A stretch of DNA of 64,000 bases from Kitasatospora albolonga. Its GTDB lineage: Bacteria; Actinomycetota; Actinomycetes; Streptomycetales; Streptomycetaceae. Below are positions 16,119 through 26,825 of the stretch, in pieces. A program made the translations under genes and the position numbers. The notes below the pieces were generated by a model that saw nothing but the letters and a program-made list of their open reading frames with translations, was not told where the DNA came from and searched no databases. The stretch's first letter is position 1; each line of letters begins with the position of its first letter. The stretch is taken from NCBI GenBank assembly GCA_002082585.1, contig CP020563.1, positions 4,954,001-5,018,000 on the forward strand, given 5' to 3'.

Positions 16119-16158
16119 GGGCATACGGCACAGCGCGCGAGCACTGTGCCGTATGCCC
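16119..16158. terminator. Perfect 15-bp hairpin between fusA and tuf
   Basis: GGGCATACGGCACAG at 16119-16133 pairs perfectly with 16144-16158, loop of 10. There is no T-run. It could be a partial terminator, an RNA processing site or a stabiliser that lets tuf be expressed above fusA. Confidence 0.55.
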
Positions 16159-16233
16159 CCGGCGCCGGCACCCCAGCAAAGATCACCTGGCGCCGATGAA
16201 GCAAGGCGTACAGAACCACTCAGGAGGACCCCA

Positions 16234-17427
<1,194 letters not shown>

Positions 17428-17474
17428 TTCTCTGCTTGGTCATCGCTGACCTGGTGGCTCACTGAGCCGCACGA

Positions 17475-17507
17475 GGGGCCCCGCATCTCGCGAGAGGTGC
17501 GGGGCCC
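17475..17507. terminator. Terminator after tuf
   Basis: Stem GGGCCCCGCA / TGCGGGGCCC (17476-17485 / 17498-17507), with the inner segment TCTCGCGAGA also self-complementary, then TTC. It separates tuf from the convergent kinase gene. Confidence 0.85.
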
Positions 17508-17563
17508 TTCGCCATGCCCGGACGGCTGAGAGGTACGGACCCGGGTGCGTCGGCCCGTAACCG

Positions 17564-18814
17564 CTACGAACCCTCCGTGACGGCCCCCGCCCCCGGCACG
17601 GCCGCCGTCAGGGTGAAGGTCCCCTCCTCGGCCCCGGCGGTGAACTCCCCGCCCAGCGCCAGGACCCGGCCCCGCAGCCCGGCCAGTCCCGTACCCTGCC
17701 GCCCGGACACCGCACCGGACCGGCCGGCCTCCTCGGCGCCGTCGTTGCGGACCGTCAGCCGGATCACCGTCCCGTCCGTGCGCAGGGCGATCGAGCAGTG
17801 CGTGGCCCGGCTGTGCTGGAGTACGTTGCCGACCGCCTCGCGCAGCACGAAGCGCAGGCACCCCACCACCGCCGCCGGGGCGGACCCGGCGCGCGGCGGC
17901 AGCACGGTCCGCACCTCCACACCGGACGCGGTGAGCACCCGCTGGGCGTGGGCGAGCTCCTCGGAGAGGCTGAGGTCCCCGCCGTCCGGCCGGCTGATCG
18001 ACCGCACGTCGTCGTGGAGCCGCCGGGCCAGGGCGATGATCTCGGTCAGCGCGCGGCGCTCCTGCGCGGGGCGCTCCCGCACGGAGGCGCCGGGAACGGC
18101 CGGGGCACCCCGGTCACGTAGTGCCGCCTCGCCCTGGAGCGCGATCGCCGTCAGCGACGAGCCGACCAGATCGTGCAGATCCCGCTGCATCCGCTCGCGC
18201 TCCCGCTGCTCGGCGAGGTGCGCCGCGTGCTCCCTGCTGCCGTGCAGCCGGGCCGTGAGCAGCGCGAGGTGGGCCACCGCGAAGACGGTGCTCGCGGTGA
18301 TCGCCGTACCGAGCAGGATGCTGAGCGGGCTCCGGTTGGTGACGACGAGGCCGGTGGTGGCCAGCAGCGGACCGCTCGCCCCCACCGCCAGGGCGATCGG
18401 CACGGAGGTGTTCGGCGGCAGGGTCAGTAGGACGGCCCCGGCGAGGAAGCCCAGCAGGCTCAGCCACCGGTAGTGGAAGAGCAGCAGCGGGAGGTACGTC
18501 AGCACCGCCTGGACGAGCAGCAGCCCCCACCGCCAGCGGTAGGGCAGCCGGTACGGCGGTGGCGCGTACTGGCCCAGCATGACCGCGGGCATCAGCACCA
18601 GCACGGTCAGCCCGGCGACCACCGTGCGCTTGCCGAGCGGTGAGGCCGCCACATCCAGCGCGACGAGTGCCAGCGAGCCGACCACCAGGACGACCAGCGC
18701 CCCGAAGGCCACTCCGGCGCCCTGGGGCGCACCCGCTCCCAGACGTGCTGGGCCCCTCATCCGTGTCCCCCGGCCTTCTCGTCCCGCGTCCCATCTTTTT
18801 CGTGTACCCGTCAT
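17564..18814 (-). CDS. NarL/DesK-type sensor histidine kinase
   Basis: 416 residues from ATG 18812-18814; ATG 18758-18760 is an alternative giving 398. About five membrane helices fill residues 33-190 (LVVLVVGSLALVALDV, VLVLMPAVMLGQY, LLLVQAVLTYLPLLLF). RDLHDLVGSSLTAIAL carries the HisKA_3 phosphoacceptor His214. REAVGNVLQHSR is the N box and GTGLAGLRGRVLALGG the G box of the ATPase. Kinases of this type phosphorylate NarL-family regulators. No such regulator is adjacent; one is found at 26103, on the far side of the RHS gene. Convergent with tuf. Confidence 0.85.
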   Translation of the reverse strand: MTGTRKRWDAGREGRGTRMRGPARLGAGAPQGAGVAFGALVVLVVGSLALVALDVAASPLGKRTVVAGLTVLVLMPAVMLGQYAPPPYRLPYRWRWGLLLVQAVLTYLPLLLFHYRWLSLLGFLAGAVLLTLPPNTSVPIALAVGASGPLLATTGLVVTNRSPLSILLGTAITASTVFAVAHLALLTARLHGSREHAAHLAEQRERERMQRDLHDLVGSSLTAIALQGEAALRDRGAPAVPGASVRERPAQERRALTEIIALARRLHDDVRSISRPDGGDLSLSEELAHAQRVLTASGVEVRTVLPPRAGSAPAAVVGCLRFVLREAVGNVLQHSRATHCSIALRTDGTVIRLTVRNDGAEEAGRSGAVSGRQGTGLAGLRGRVLALGGEFTAGAEEGTFTLTAAVPGAGAVTEGS

Positions 18815-19028
18815 TGTCCCGCAGGCAGGGCGGGCACCGGGAATCACCGCCGGGTGCCCCCGCGCGGGCCGGTGGATGAACTCCTGGCGGTACGTGAAAC
18901 CTTCACTTCTCCGGCCCCGGCCCGCTTGCTTGGATCGCCTCTGTTCCGTGTCCACGTACGACAGAGAGTTGCTGACAGTGTCGGAGCAGATATCTCCCGA
19001 ACAGCCGTGGGAGGGTTCGTCGTTGGCC

Positions 19029-22000
19029 ATGCAGCGGCGAAGACGCCTTCTGCCGCGGATCGCCCTCGGCGCGGCCCTGGTGCTCGCGGTGGAGATGGCC
19101 CTGGTGACGGAGAGCGGCCATGCCGTGGCCCTCTCCCGGCAGGCCCCGGAGACCCCGGTCGCCGAGCAGCCCGCCCCCGAGGGGCCGCGTGAGGCCGAGG
19201 ACATCCTCTCGGCGAAGGTCGCGGCCAAGCTGTACGGCAAGCGGGTGGAGGCGCTCTCCGAGCGCACCGAGACCTCCACGACCTGGGTGAACAAGGACGG
19301 TTCGCTCACCACCGAGCTGGCGGCGGGCCCGGTCCGCTTCGAGGAGAACGGCAGCTGGACCGATGTCGACGTCGAGCTCCGCGAGACGGCCGACGGCGTC
19401 GAGGCCAAGGCCCACCCCAACGGACTGAGCCTGGCGGGCCGGGGCGGCGCCCTGCCGCGTTCGCTGCGCGAGGCGGGCCGGGCCCCCGCCCGTGACCTGG
19501 TCACCCTTGGCGAGGGCGACGAGCGGATCACCCTCCAGTGGAAGGGCGGACTGCCCGCCCCCGAACTGGACGGCACGCGGGCCACCTACCCCGAGGCCCT
19601 CCCGGGCGCCGACGTCATCGTGGAGTCGACCCGTACCGGCTTCGAGCAGTACGTCGAGATCAAGAAGCGTCCGGCCGAGGGGTACTCGTACACCCTGCCG
19701 CTCAAGGCCAAGGGCCTGACGGCGAAGGAGCAGCCCGACGGCAGCGTGCTGTTCACCGACCGGAAGAACAAGAAGCGGGCCCTCATGCCCGCCCCGGTGA
19801 TGTGGGACGCGAGCGTCGACAAGGTCTCCGGCGAGCACACGCGCCGGGTGCCGGTGGCGATGAAGGTGGTGCCGCGGAAGGACGCCGTCGACCTGGTCGT
19901 CACCCCGGACGCGGAGTTCCTCGCCGACCCGGCCACGCGGTACCCGGTCACCGTGGACCCCTCCACCTCGGCGCTCTCCAACGTCTTCGACACCTACGTC
20001 CAGCAGGGCGAGACCGGCGACTGGTCGGCGGCCACCGAACTGAACTGGGGCTACCCCGGGACGACGAACCCCAACGGCACACCGCGTACGGCCCGCTCCT
20101 TCATCTCCTGGAACACCTCGCCGGTCCGGGACGCGCTGGTCATGGACGCCAAGCTGGCGCTGTGGAACCACCACTCCGGGAACACCGACTGCAAGGCGTA
20201 CCCGTGGGAGGTGTGGGCCACCGGAGCCGCCTCGACCTCCTCGCGCTGGACCGCGCAGCCCGCGTGGACCGCGAAGAAGGCCACCTCGACCCAGACGCGG
20301 GGCAACCCCGCCTGCACATCGGCCCCAGACGGCTGGATCAACGCCGACGTCACCACGATGGTCCAGGAGTGGGCCTCGGCCAAGGCCACCCGCGGGCACA
20401 TGGGCCTGCGGGCCACCAGCGAGACGGTGGTCGCGCAGTGGAAGCGGGTCAACTCCGCGAACGCCGCGAAGAACCCGCCGAAGCTGACGGTGACGTACAA
20501 CTACCGTCCCCGTAACGGCACCAAGCAGGAGGCGGGCCCGCCCTACTTCTCCTACGGCGGCGCCTACACCGTCAACACCCTGACGCCGACCCTGCGCGAC
20601 ACCTTCGTCGACGCCAACGGCGACAAGGTCAACGGCACCTTCCAGATCTTCGACAGCGCCACCGACAAGCAGGTCGGCAGCCCCGTCGTGTCGAAGTTCG
20701 TCCCCTCCGGGCAGGTCGCCTCGGTGACCGTTCCGGCGGGCGTGCTGGCCGAGGGGAAGACGTACAAGTTCCGTACGAGCCCCTACGACGGCACGCACTA
20801 CAACACCGGCTGGTCCGCGTGGAAGACCTTCACGGTCGACACCAGGGCGCCCTCCGCCCCGACGCGGATCATCTCCACGGACTACCCGGCCGGCCAGTGG
20901 GTCAAGGGCGCCGGACAGGCGGGCACCTTCACGGTGACACCGCCGGGCGGCACCGACCACAACTGGCTCGAATGGTCGCTCGACGGGGTCAACTGGACCA
21001 AGGTCACCACCGGCGGGGCCGCCGCCGCCAAGGCGATCAGCGTCGCCCCGCCCAAGGACGGCACCCACACCCTCGAAGTGCGCGCGGTCGACAAGGCCGA
21101 CAACAAGTCCGAGGCCATCGAGTACACCTTCCACGCCGGGCCGGGCGGCTTCGTCCAGCCGTCCGAGGGCGAGCGCACCGCCCGCCGGCTCCTCCTGCTG
21201 GCCGAGGCCGAGGCGGTCAAGTACAACGCCGTCTCCTTCTCCTGGCGCCGCTCCGAGGCCGACCCCTGGGTGCGCATCCCCGCCGCCGACGTCACCTCCG
21301 GCGGTACGCCGCTGAGCGCGTGGCCCGTGCCGATGACGGGCGGCCGGAACGCGGCCCTGGTGTGGAACGCGACCTCCACCGTCGACCCCGACGGCACCGT
21401 CCAGATCAAGGCCGACTTCACCGGCCCCGGCAACGCCACCGGCTCCACCGAACCGCTCGGTGTCGTCGTGGACCGGGCGGCGGAGGGCGCGGCCACCGAG
21501 GACGTCGGCCCCGGCTCGCTCAACCTGCTGACCGGTGACTACACGCTGTCCGCCACCGACGCCTCCGCGTTCGACCTGGCCGTCTCCCGTACGGCGACCT
21601 CCCGGGCGCCCCGCAAGGGCGGCGACCAGGAGGGACAGGCCCCCATCTTCGGCAAGGAGTGGGTCGTGGGCACCGTCGCCGAGATGACGGAGTCCGACTA
21701 CACCCACCTGCGCAGGGTCTCCGACACCGCCGTGGCGGTGGTGACGGACGACGGGGAAGCGGTCCACTTCACCGCGAACGCGGCCCGGACCGGCTGGATT
21801 CCGGAGGCCGGGTCGGAGGACCTGACGCTCCGGGGGAGTGTGAGCTCCTCCTTCACCCTGTCCGACACCGACGGGACGGTCACGGAGTTCACCAAGCCGG
21901 ACGCGGCGGCCGAGACCTGGCAGGTCTCCAGCACCCTGCTGGACGGACTGGCCAACTCCGCCACCACGATCGTCTCCGAGACGGTGACCGTGGACGGCAA

Positions 22001-25000
22001 GAAGCTCGCCCGGCCCCGGCGGATCATCGCCCCGACCTCCGGAGCGACCGCCGCCGCCTGCACCGCGAACGCGGCGACCAAGGGCTGCCGGGCCCTGGAG
22101 TTCGTGTACGCCACCGCCACCACGGCGACCGGCGCGGAGTTCGGCGACTACGCCGGGCAGGTCAGGGAGGTCCGCCTCTGGTCCACCCAGCCGGGTGCCG
22201 CGGCGGCCACGTCCAAGGCGGTCACCTCCTACCGGTACGACACCGAGGGCCGGCTCCGCCAGCAGTGGAACCCCAACCTGGCGCAGAGCACCGGGACCCA
22301 GTACTCCTACGACTCCGCGGGGCGCGTCACCGGGCTGCAGCAGCAGTCCGAGCTCCCCTGGACCTTCACCTACGGCAAGGCGGGCAGCTCCGACGCCGCG
22401 GGTGAGGGCATGCTCCTGAAGGCGTCCCGGCCCGGCCTCAAGCAGGGCACCACGGACGTCGAGGAAGGCACGGCGGCCACCAGCATCGTCTACGACGTGC
22501 CGCTGACCGGGGCCTCGGCGCCCTACAGGATGGGTGCGGCGGACGTCAGGGCGTGGGGGCAGACCGACGCGCCCACCGACGCCACCGCCGTCTTCCCCGC
22601 CGACTCCGTGCCCTCCGCCCACTCCGGCGCCTCGCTCGGCGCGGCCGACTACAAGCGGGCCGCGCTCCACTACCTGGGTGTCTCCGGCCGCGAGAGCAAC
22701 ACCGCCGCACCGGGCGGGCACATCAGCACCACCGAGTACGACCGCTTCGGCTCCACCGTGCGTGAGCTGACGGCCGCCAACCGCGCGGTGGCCCTCGGCC
22801 TGAGCGCCGCCGACCGGGCCGTCCAGGCCGAGCTGGGCATCGCCGGGCTCACCCCCGCCGAGCGGGCCGACCTGCTGGCGACCCGGAGCGTCTACAACGA
22901 CAACGGCACCCGGGAACTGGAGGAGTTCGGCCCGCTGCGGCGCGTCGACCTCACCGCCGACCTGAAGTCCGGCTCCACCACCCTGGTACCGGCGGGCACC
23001 TCCGTCGTCGCCCGGTCCTGGAAGACCACCGTCTACGACGCGGGCCGCCCGACCGACGGCACGGCGAAGGTCAAGGACCAGGCCACCACCGTCACCACCG
23101 GCGCCCAGGTCCGCGAGCACCCCACGGTCCTCGCCGAGCCCCGCGTCTCGCGGACGGTCTACGACTGGACGAAGGGCCTGCCCACCAGCACGGTCCAGGA
23201 CCCCGGCGGCCTCGCCATCACCACCCAGAAGGCGTACGACGCCCAGGGCCGTGAGACGAGGACGGTCGCACCGGGCTCCACGGGCACGGACGCCGCCGCC
23301 AACGTCACCACCTACTGGTCGGCGACCGGCACCGGCACCTGCCAGGGCCGCCCGGAGTGGGCCGACCTGGTCTGCTCCACCGGACCCGCCGCGGCGATCA
23401 CGGGCGGCGGGAGCAACCCCGCGGCCCTGCCGACCACCACCACCGAGTACGACTGGTGGGGCAACCCGGCCAAGGTCGTGGAGACCGCGAACGGCGTCAC
23501 CCGTACGACCACCACCACCCACGACGGAGCCGGCCGCCCCGAGCGGACGGCCGTCACCGGAGGCAGCGGCGCGGCCGTCCCGGAGACCACCACGGAGTAC
23601 GACCCGGTGACGGGCCGTGCCCTGCGGACCGTGTCGCCCACCGGCGGCACCCTCACCCGGGCGTTCGACAGGCTCGGACGGCAGATCGCGTACACGGACG
23701 CGGACGGCGGACGGACGGTCACCGAGTACGACCTGCTCGACCGCCCCGTCAAGGTCACCGACAACGTGCCCTCGACGGTCACGTTCACCTACGACCACAA
23801 CGCCGAGCCGCGCGGCCTGGCCACCACGACCACCGACTCCGTCGCCGGTACCTTCCGGGCCACCTACGACGCCGACGAGTCCGTGGCCACCGAGAGACTG
23901 CCCGGCGGCTACACCCTCACCACCACCGAGGACACCACGGGCGCGACCCTCGACCGCACCTACACCCGGGACAGCGACGGCACGGTCGTCTACTCCGACA
24001 CCGTGACGGAGTCCATCCACGGACAGGTCACCAGCCACGCGGGCTGGTCGGACCAGACCTACCGGTACGACGTCACAGGCCGGCTGACCACGGTCCTGGA
24101 CACCGCCGACACGGTCTGCACGCGCCGCGCCTACACCTTCGACGCCCGCTCCAACCGCACCGCGCTCACCACGGCGAGCGGACTGCCGGGCGCCGACTGC
24201 CCCACCACCGGAGGGACCACCACCAGCCACACCTACGACACCGCCGACCGGCTCGTCGACACCGGTTACGTCTACGACGCCTTCGGCCGCACCACGGCCA
24301 CCCCGAACCACGGCACCCTGGGCTACTACGCCAACGACCTCGTCCACCAGCAGACCGCCGCCAACCAGCGCCAGACCTGGCTGCTCGACGCGGGTCTGCG
24401 GCTGCGCTCCTGGCGGACCGAGGCCAACAGCGGCGGCACCTGGACGCAGACCGCGTCCAAGCGCAACCACTACGACAGCGACGGCGACAACCCCCGCTGG
24501 ATCGTCGAGGACACCGCCGCCGGGACCGTGACCCGTAACGTCGACTCGGCGTCCGGGGACCTCGCCGCCATCACCGGGAAGAGCGGCGGCACCGTCCTCC
24601 AGCTCACCTCCATCCACGGCGGCGTCGCCCTCCAGCTCCCGCTGGACACCGCGCAGGCCCCGGTCGCCCTCGAAAGCGACGAGTACGGCAACCCGCGCAC
24701 CGGACAGGCACCCGCCCGCTACGGCTGGCTGGGCGGCAAGCAGCGCTCCGGCGAGACCCTGACCGGGCTCACCCTCATGGGCGTACGCCTGTACGACCCC
24801 AAGGTGGGCCGCTTCCTCCAGACCGACCCGGTCTCCGGAGGCAGCGCGAACCGGTACGAGTACGCGTACGGCGACCCCGTCAACAAGTACGACCTCGACG
24901 GCCGCTGGGTGCCGTTGGCCATTCTCGGCGTCCGGGCCGCCTGGGCGTGCTTCCGGCACTGCGGAAAGATCTACCGCGCGGCGAAGAGCGGATACCGCGC

Positions 25001-25283
25001 CTACAAGGCGTACAAGAAGAAAAAGAAGTACGTGAAGGCGCTCTTCCAGTACCGGTCCCGCGGGGCATCCTGGAACAACAGCAGGTTCTTCGGCGAGCGC
25101 AGCCGGCTCTTCGGGGACAAGCACCGGGGACGCCAGGGCATCTTCAACGGCCAGAACCGCGGTATCGGCTGGAGCGCCGTGGGCTTCAAGAGGACGCTCG
25201 GCATCAAGAAGGCCCGTACGGTCTTCCGGGTGAAGTTCGGCCGGAAGCGCCACTGGGACCTCAGAGTGGGGAGGTGGTTGTGA
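19029..25283 (+). CDS. Secreted RHS/YD-repeat polymorphic toxin
   Basis: 2,084 residues from ATG 19029; GTG 18978 in frame is possible but less likely. The N-terminal RRRRLLPRIALGAALVLAVEM is a signal peptide. Residues about 310-495 form a DNRLRE-type beta domain (RSFISWNTSPV, GWINADVTTMVQEWA). YD/RHS repeats run from about 1057 to 1767 (YDTEGRL, YDSAGRV, YDAQGRE, YDLLDRP, YDVTGRL). The RHS core reads GVRLYDPKVGRFLQTDPV, then YAYGDPVNKYDLDGR (to about 1957). The last 125 residues are a basic, unfamiliar tip (KAYKKKKKYVKAL, GIGWSAVGFKRTLG, RHWDLRVGRW). RHS shells enclose and release such tips into rival cells. An immunity-type gene follows directly. Confidence 0.85.
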   Translation: MQRRRRLLPRIALGAALVLAVEMALVTESGHAVALSRQAPETPVAEQPAPEGPREAEDILSAKVAAKLYGKRVEALSERTETSTTWVNKDGSLTTELAAGPVRFEENGSWTDVDVELRETADGVEAKAHPNGLSLAGRGGALPRSLREAGRAPARDLVTLGEGDERITLQWKGGLPAPELDGTRATYPEALPGADVIVESTRTGFEQYVEIKKRPAEGYSYTLPLKAKGLTAKEQPDGSVLFTDRKNKKRALMPAPVMWDASVDKVSGEHTRRVPVAMKVVPRKDAVDLVVTPDAEFLADPATRYPVTVDPSTSALSNVFDTYVQQGETGDWSAATELNWGYPGTTNPNGTPRTARSFISWNTSPVRDALVMDAKLALWNHHSGNTDCKAYPWEVWATGAASTSSRWTAQPAWTAKKATSTQTRGNPACTSAPDGWINADVTTMVQEWASAKATRGHMGLRATSETVVAQWKRVNSANAAKNPPKLTVTYNYRPRNGTKQEAGPPYFSYGGAYTVNTLTPTLRDTFVDANGDKVNGTFQIFDSATDKQVGSPVVSKFVPSGQVASVTVPAGVLAEGKTYKFRTSPYDGTHYNTGWSAWKTFTVDTRAPSAPTRIISTDYPAGQWVKGAGQAGTFTVTPPGGTDHNWLEWSLDGVNWTKVTTGGAAAAKAISVAPPKDGTHTLEVRAVDKADNKSEAIEYTFHAGPGGFVQPSEGERTARRLLLLAEAEAVKYNAVSFSWRRSEADPWVRIPAADVTSGGTPLSAWPVPMTGGRNAALVWNATSTVDPDGTVQIKADFTGPGNATGSTEPLGVVVDRAAEGAATEDVGPGSLNLLTGDYTLSATDASAFDLAVSRTATSRAPRKGGDQEGQAPIFGKEWVVGTVAEMTESDYTHLRRVSDTAVAVVTDDGEAVHFTANAARTGWIPEAGSEDLTLRGSVSSSFTLSDTDGTVTEFTKPDAAAETWQVSSTLLDGLANSATTIVSETVTVDGKKLARPRRIIAPTSGATAAACTANAATKGCRALEFVYATATTATGAEFGDYAGQVREVRLWSTQPGAAAATSKAVTSYRYDTEGRLRQQWNPNLAQSTGTQYSYDSAGRVTGLQQQSELPWTFTYGKAGSSDAAGEGMLLKASRPGLKQGTTDVEEGTAATSIVYDVPLTGASAPYRMGAADVRAWGQTDAPTDATAVFPADSVPSAHSGASLGAADYKRAALHYLGVSGRESNTAAPGGHISTTEYDRFGSTVRELTAANRAVALGLSAADRAVQAELGIAGLTPAERADLLATRSVYNDNGTRELEEFGPLRRVDLTADLKSGSTTLVPAGTSVVARSWKTTVYDAGRPTDGTAKVKDQATTVTTGAQVREHPTVLAEPRVSRTVYDWTKGLPTSTVQDPGGLAITTQKAYDAQGRETRTVAPGSTGTDAAANVTTYWSATGTGTCQGRPEWADLVCSTGPAAAITGGGSNPAALPTTTTEYDWWGNPAKVVETANGVTRTTTTTHDGAGRPERTAVTGGSGAAVPETTTEYDPVTGRALRTVSPTGGTLTRAFDRLGRQIAYTDADGGRTVTEYDLLDRPVKVTDNVPSTVTFTYDHNAEPRGLATTTTDSVAGTFRATYDADESVATERLPGGYTLTTTEDTTGATLDRTYTRDSDGTVVYSDTVTESIHGQVTSHAGWSDQTYRYDVTGRLTTVLDTADTVCTRRAYTFDARSNRTALTTASGLPGADCPTTGGTTTSHTYDTADRLVDTGYVYDAFGRTTATPNHGTLGYYANDLVHQQTAANQRQTWLLDAGLRLRSWRTEANSGGTWTQTASKRNHYDSDGDNPRWIVEDTAAGTVTRNVDSASGDLAAITGKSGGTVLQLTSIHGGVALQLPLDTAQAPVALESDEYGNPRTGQAPARYGWLGGKQRSGETLTGLTLMGVRLYDPKVGRFLQTDPVSGGSANRYEYAYGDPVNKYDLDGRWVPLAILGVRAAWACFRHCGKIYRAAKSGYRAYKAYKKKKKYVKALFQYRSRGASWNNSRFFGERSRLFGDKHRGRQGIFNGQNRGIGWSAVGFKRTLGIKKARTVFRVKFGRKRHWDLRVGRWL

Positions 25284-25708
25284 TGACGGCCCCCGGCCGG
25301 AAGTTCCTTCCGGTCACCCTGGCCGAGGAGGCCCTGCACACCGCCGGAGCACCGGACGCCTCCTTCGAGCAGCGCGATGTGGAGGACGGCGGCTGGTTCG
25401 CCGACTGGGACGGCACGGTCGCCGGGTCCGATGTGTACATCGGCCTCATGGGCGGGTCGCCGGACGCGGAGTCGGTGCGCGTCCTCCTGGACGACTGGAC
25501 CTTCGACGAGGTGGCCACCGGTGACGTCGGTGAGTTCCTCGCGCGGGTCCTCTCCGGGCAGGCGGCCCTCAGCAGACAGAGGTCCTTCCTCTTCTCCTCC
25601 TCCCATCTGCTGGAGGTCCGGGTCGGGGCGTCCTCCTACTCCGCCGGGAGGGACGTCCGGCCGGACGACGAGCTCGTTCCGTGGGAGCGGGCTCTGACCG
25701 TCGGGTGA
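25283..25708 (+). CDS. Probable immunity protein for the RHS toxin tip
   Basis: A 141-residue protein. ATG 25283 overlaps the RHS stop by one base (TGATG), and GTG 25280 is in frame just before; GGGAGG at 25268-25273 serves either. The acidic, soluble sequence (DASFEQRDVEDGGWFADWDG, LLDDWTFDEVATGDVGEFLA) contrasts with the very basic toxin tip. No family was recognised. Position directly after a polymorphic toxin, coupling and opposite charge are the basis for calling immunity. A terminator closes the pair, so they form a self-contained unit. Confidence 0.65.
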   Translation: MTAPGRKFLPVTLAEEALHTAGAPDASFEQRDVEDGGWFADWDGTVAGSDVYIGLMGGSPDAESVRVLLDDWTFDEVATGDVGEFLARVLSGQAALSRQRSFLFSSSHLLEVRVGASSYSAGRDVRPDDELVPWERALTVG

Positions 25709-25713
25709 ACCGA

Positions 25714-25751
25714 GGTGTGCTGCGGCCCCGGGGCCGGGGCCGCAGCACACC
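25714..25751. terminator. Terminator closing the RHS-immunity unit
   Basis: GGTGTGCTGCGGCCCC (25714-25729) pairs perfectly over 16 bases with 25736-25751, loop GGGGCC. Confidence 0.85.
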
Positions 25752-25882
25752 GTTCCCCACGAACACGTGAACATCTCACTCCCTCCGCCCGTCCTGGCGT
25801 GGTCGGATCGGTGCCGACCTACCCGCGCCACCTGCCCACAAGGCAGCCGCGGCGCGCCACACAGCGGGGGAAACACAGCGCC

Positions 25883-26134
25883 ATGACCGGGCGGACACAG
25901 CGTGAGAGAACCGAGATCGCCGCCATAGGGGCGGTCGCCGGGCTGGTGTACGCCCTCGCCGCCCTCTGCGCGGTGGTCCGGGGCCCGCAGACGCTCCTCT
26001 TCTTCCTGCCCGCCCTGCTCGGCGCCCCGGTCGCGGTGTGGTGCGTACGGCAGGGAGTCCTCGTCGCCGTGAAGGCCCGGGCCGTCGGCGATAATCGAGC
26101 ATGTGATCAGGGTGCTGGTGGTCGACGACCATGA
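25883..26134 (+). CDS. Small two-helix membrane protein before the response regulator
   Basis: An 83-residue protein from ATG 25883. Two membrane segments are seen: IGAVAGLVYALAALCAVV (about 15-32) and TLLFFLPALLGAPVAVWCV (about 37-55). The C-terminus is charged, and the gene overlaps the response regulator start by 32 bases, implying coupled expression. No family was recognised. It may have been the partner of the kinase and regulator before the RHS unit arrived. Confidence 0.5.
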   Translation: MTGRTQRERTEIAAIGAVAGLVYALAALCAVVRGPQTLLFFLPALLGAPVAVWCVRQGVLVAVKARAVGDNRACDQGAGGRRP

Positions 26135-26705
26135 CGTGGTGCGGTCCGGTCTGACGGCACTCCTGTCGGCCGAACTCGGCATCCGGGTCGCCGGGCAGGC
26201 GGCGGACGGCCCGGCCGCGCTCGCCGAGGCGGAGCGGCTGCGCCCGGACGTGGCGCTGCTCGACATCGACCTGCCCGGCCTGGACGGGATCACGGTCGCC
26301 GCGGGGCTCGCGGAGCGCCTGCCCTCCTGCCGCACGCTGATGCTCACCGCGCTCGACCGCCCCGGCCATCTGCGCCGCGCGCTGGCCGCCGGGGCATTCG
26401 GATATCTGCTCAAGAGCACGCCCCCGGCACAGGTCGCCGACGCCATCCGGCGGATCGCCGCGGGCGGCCGGGCCATCGACCCCCGGATGCGCGGGGACGA
26501 GCGCCCCGGCCCCAGCCCGCTCACCGAGAAGGAGACCGAGGCCCTCCGGCTCGCCGCCGGGGGAGCGCACTCCCGGGAGATCGCCGCCGACCTCTTCCTC
26601 AGCGTCGGCACCGTACGCAACCGCCTCTCCTCGGCGATCGGCAAGCTCCACGCCCGTACCCTCGTCGACGCCCTGCGGATCGCGGAGCACCACGGCTGGC
26701 TGTGA
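26103..26705 (+). CDS. NarL/DesR-type response regulator
   Basis: A 200-residue protein from GTG 26103. The receiver domain has the acidic pair VVDDHD (Asp8, Asp9), phosphoacceptor Asp54 (ALLDIDLPG) and the YLLKST lysine. The C-terminal LuxR-type HTH reads SPLTEKETEALRLAAGGAHS then VGTVRNRLSSAIGKLHARTL. Regulators of this type pair with DesK/NarX-type kinases. The nearest is at 17564-18814, 7.3 kb away across the RHS unit. It shares a transcript with the small membrane protein. Confidence 0.88.
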   Translation: MIRVLVVDDHDVVRSGLTALLSAELGIRVAGQAADGPAALAEAERLRPDVALLDIDLPGLDGITVAAGLAERLPSCRTLMLTALDRPGHLRRALAAGAFGYLLKSTPPAQVADAIRRIAAGGRAIDPRMRGDERPGPSPLTEKETEALRLAAGGAHSREIAADLFLSVGTVRNRLSSAIGKLHARTLVDALRIAEHHGWL

Positions 26706-26726
26706 ACACCCCGCCCGCACATGGAT

Positions 26727-26770
26727 GTAGGGCCCCGGTACCTCAGGGCGGAGAGGTACGGGGGCCCTAC
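26727..26770. terminator. Bidirectional terminator after the response regulator
   Basis: GTAGGGCCCC-GGTACCTC (26727-26744) pairs with GAGGTAC-GGGGGCCCTAC on the other arm (ends 26770). It lies between convergent genes. Confidence 0.8.
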
Positions 26771-26825
26771 GTGCTACGGGGACGGCGGTCGGTCAGGTTC
26801 CGCCGCCCCCGGGTGTGAGTGCCGG

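Noticed and set aside
18903..25253. A 2,116-residue open frame antisense to the RHS gene
   Set aside because: GC-rich codon bias of the RHS gene keeps the complementary frame open. It has low-complexity Gly/Val/Arg composition and no domain.
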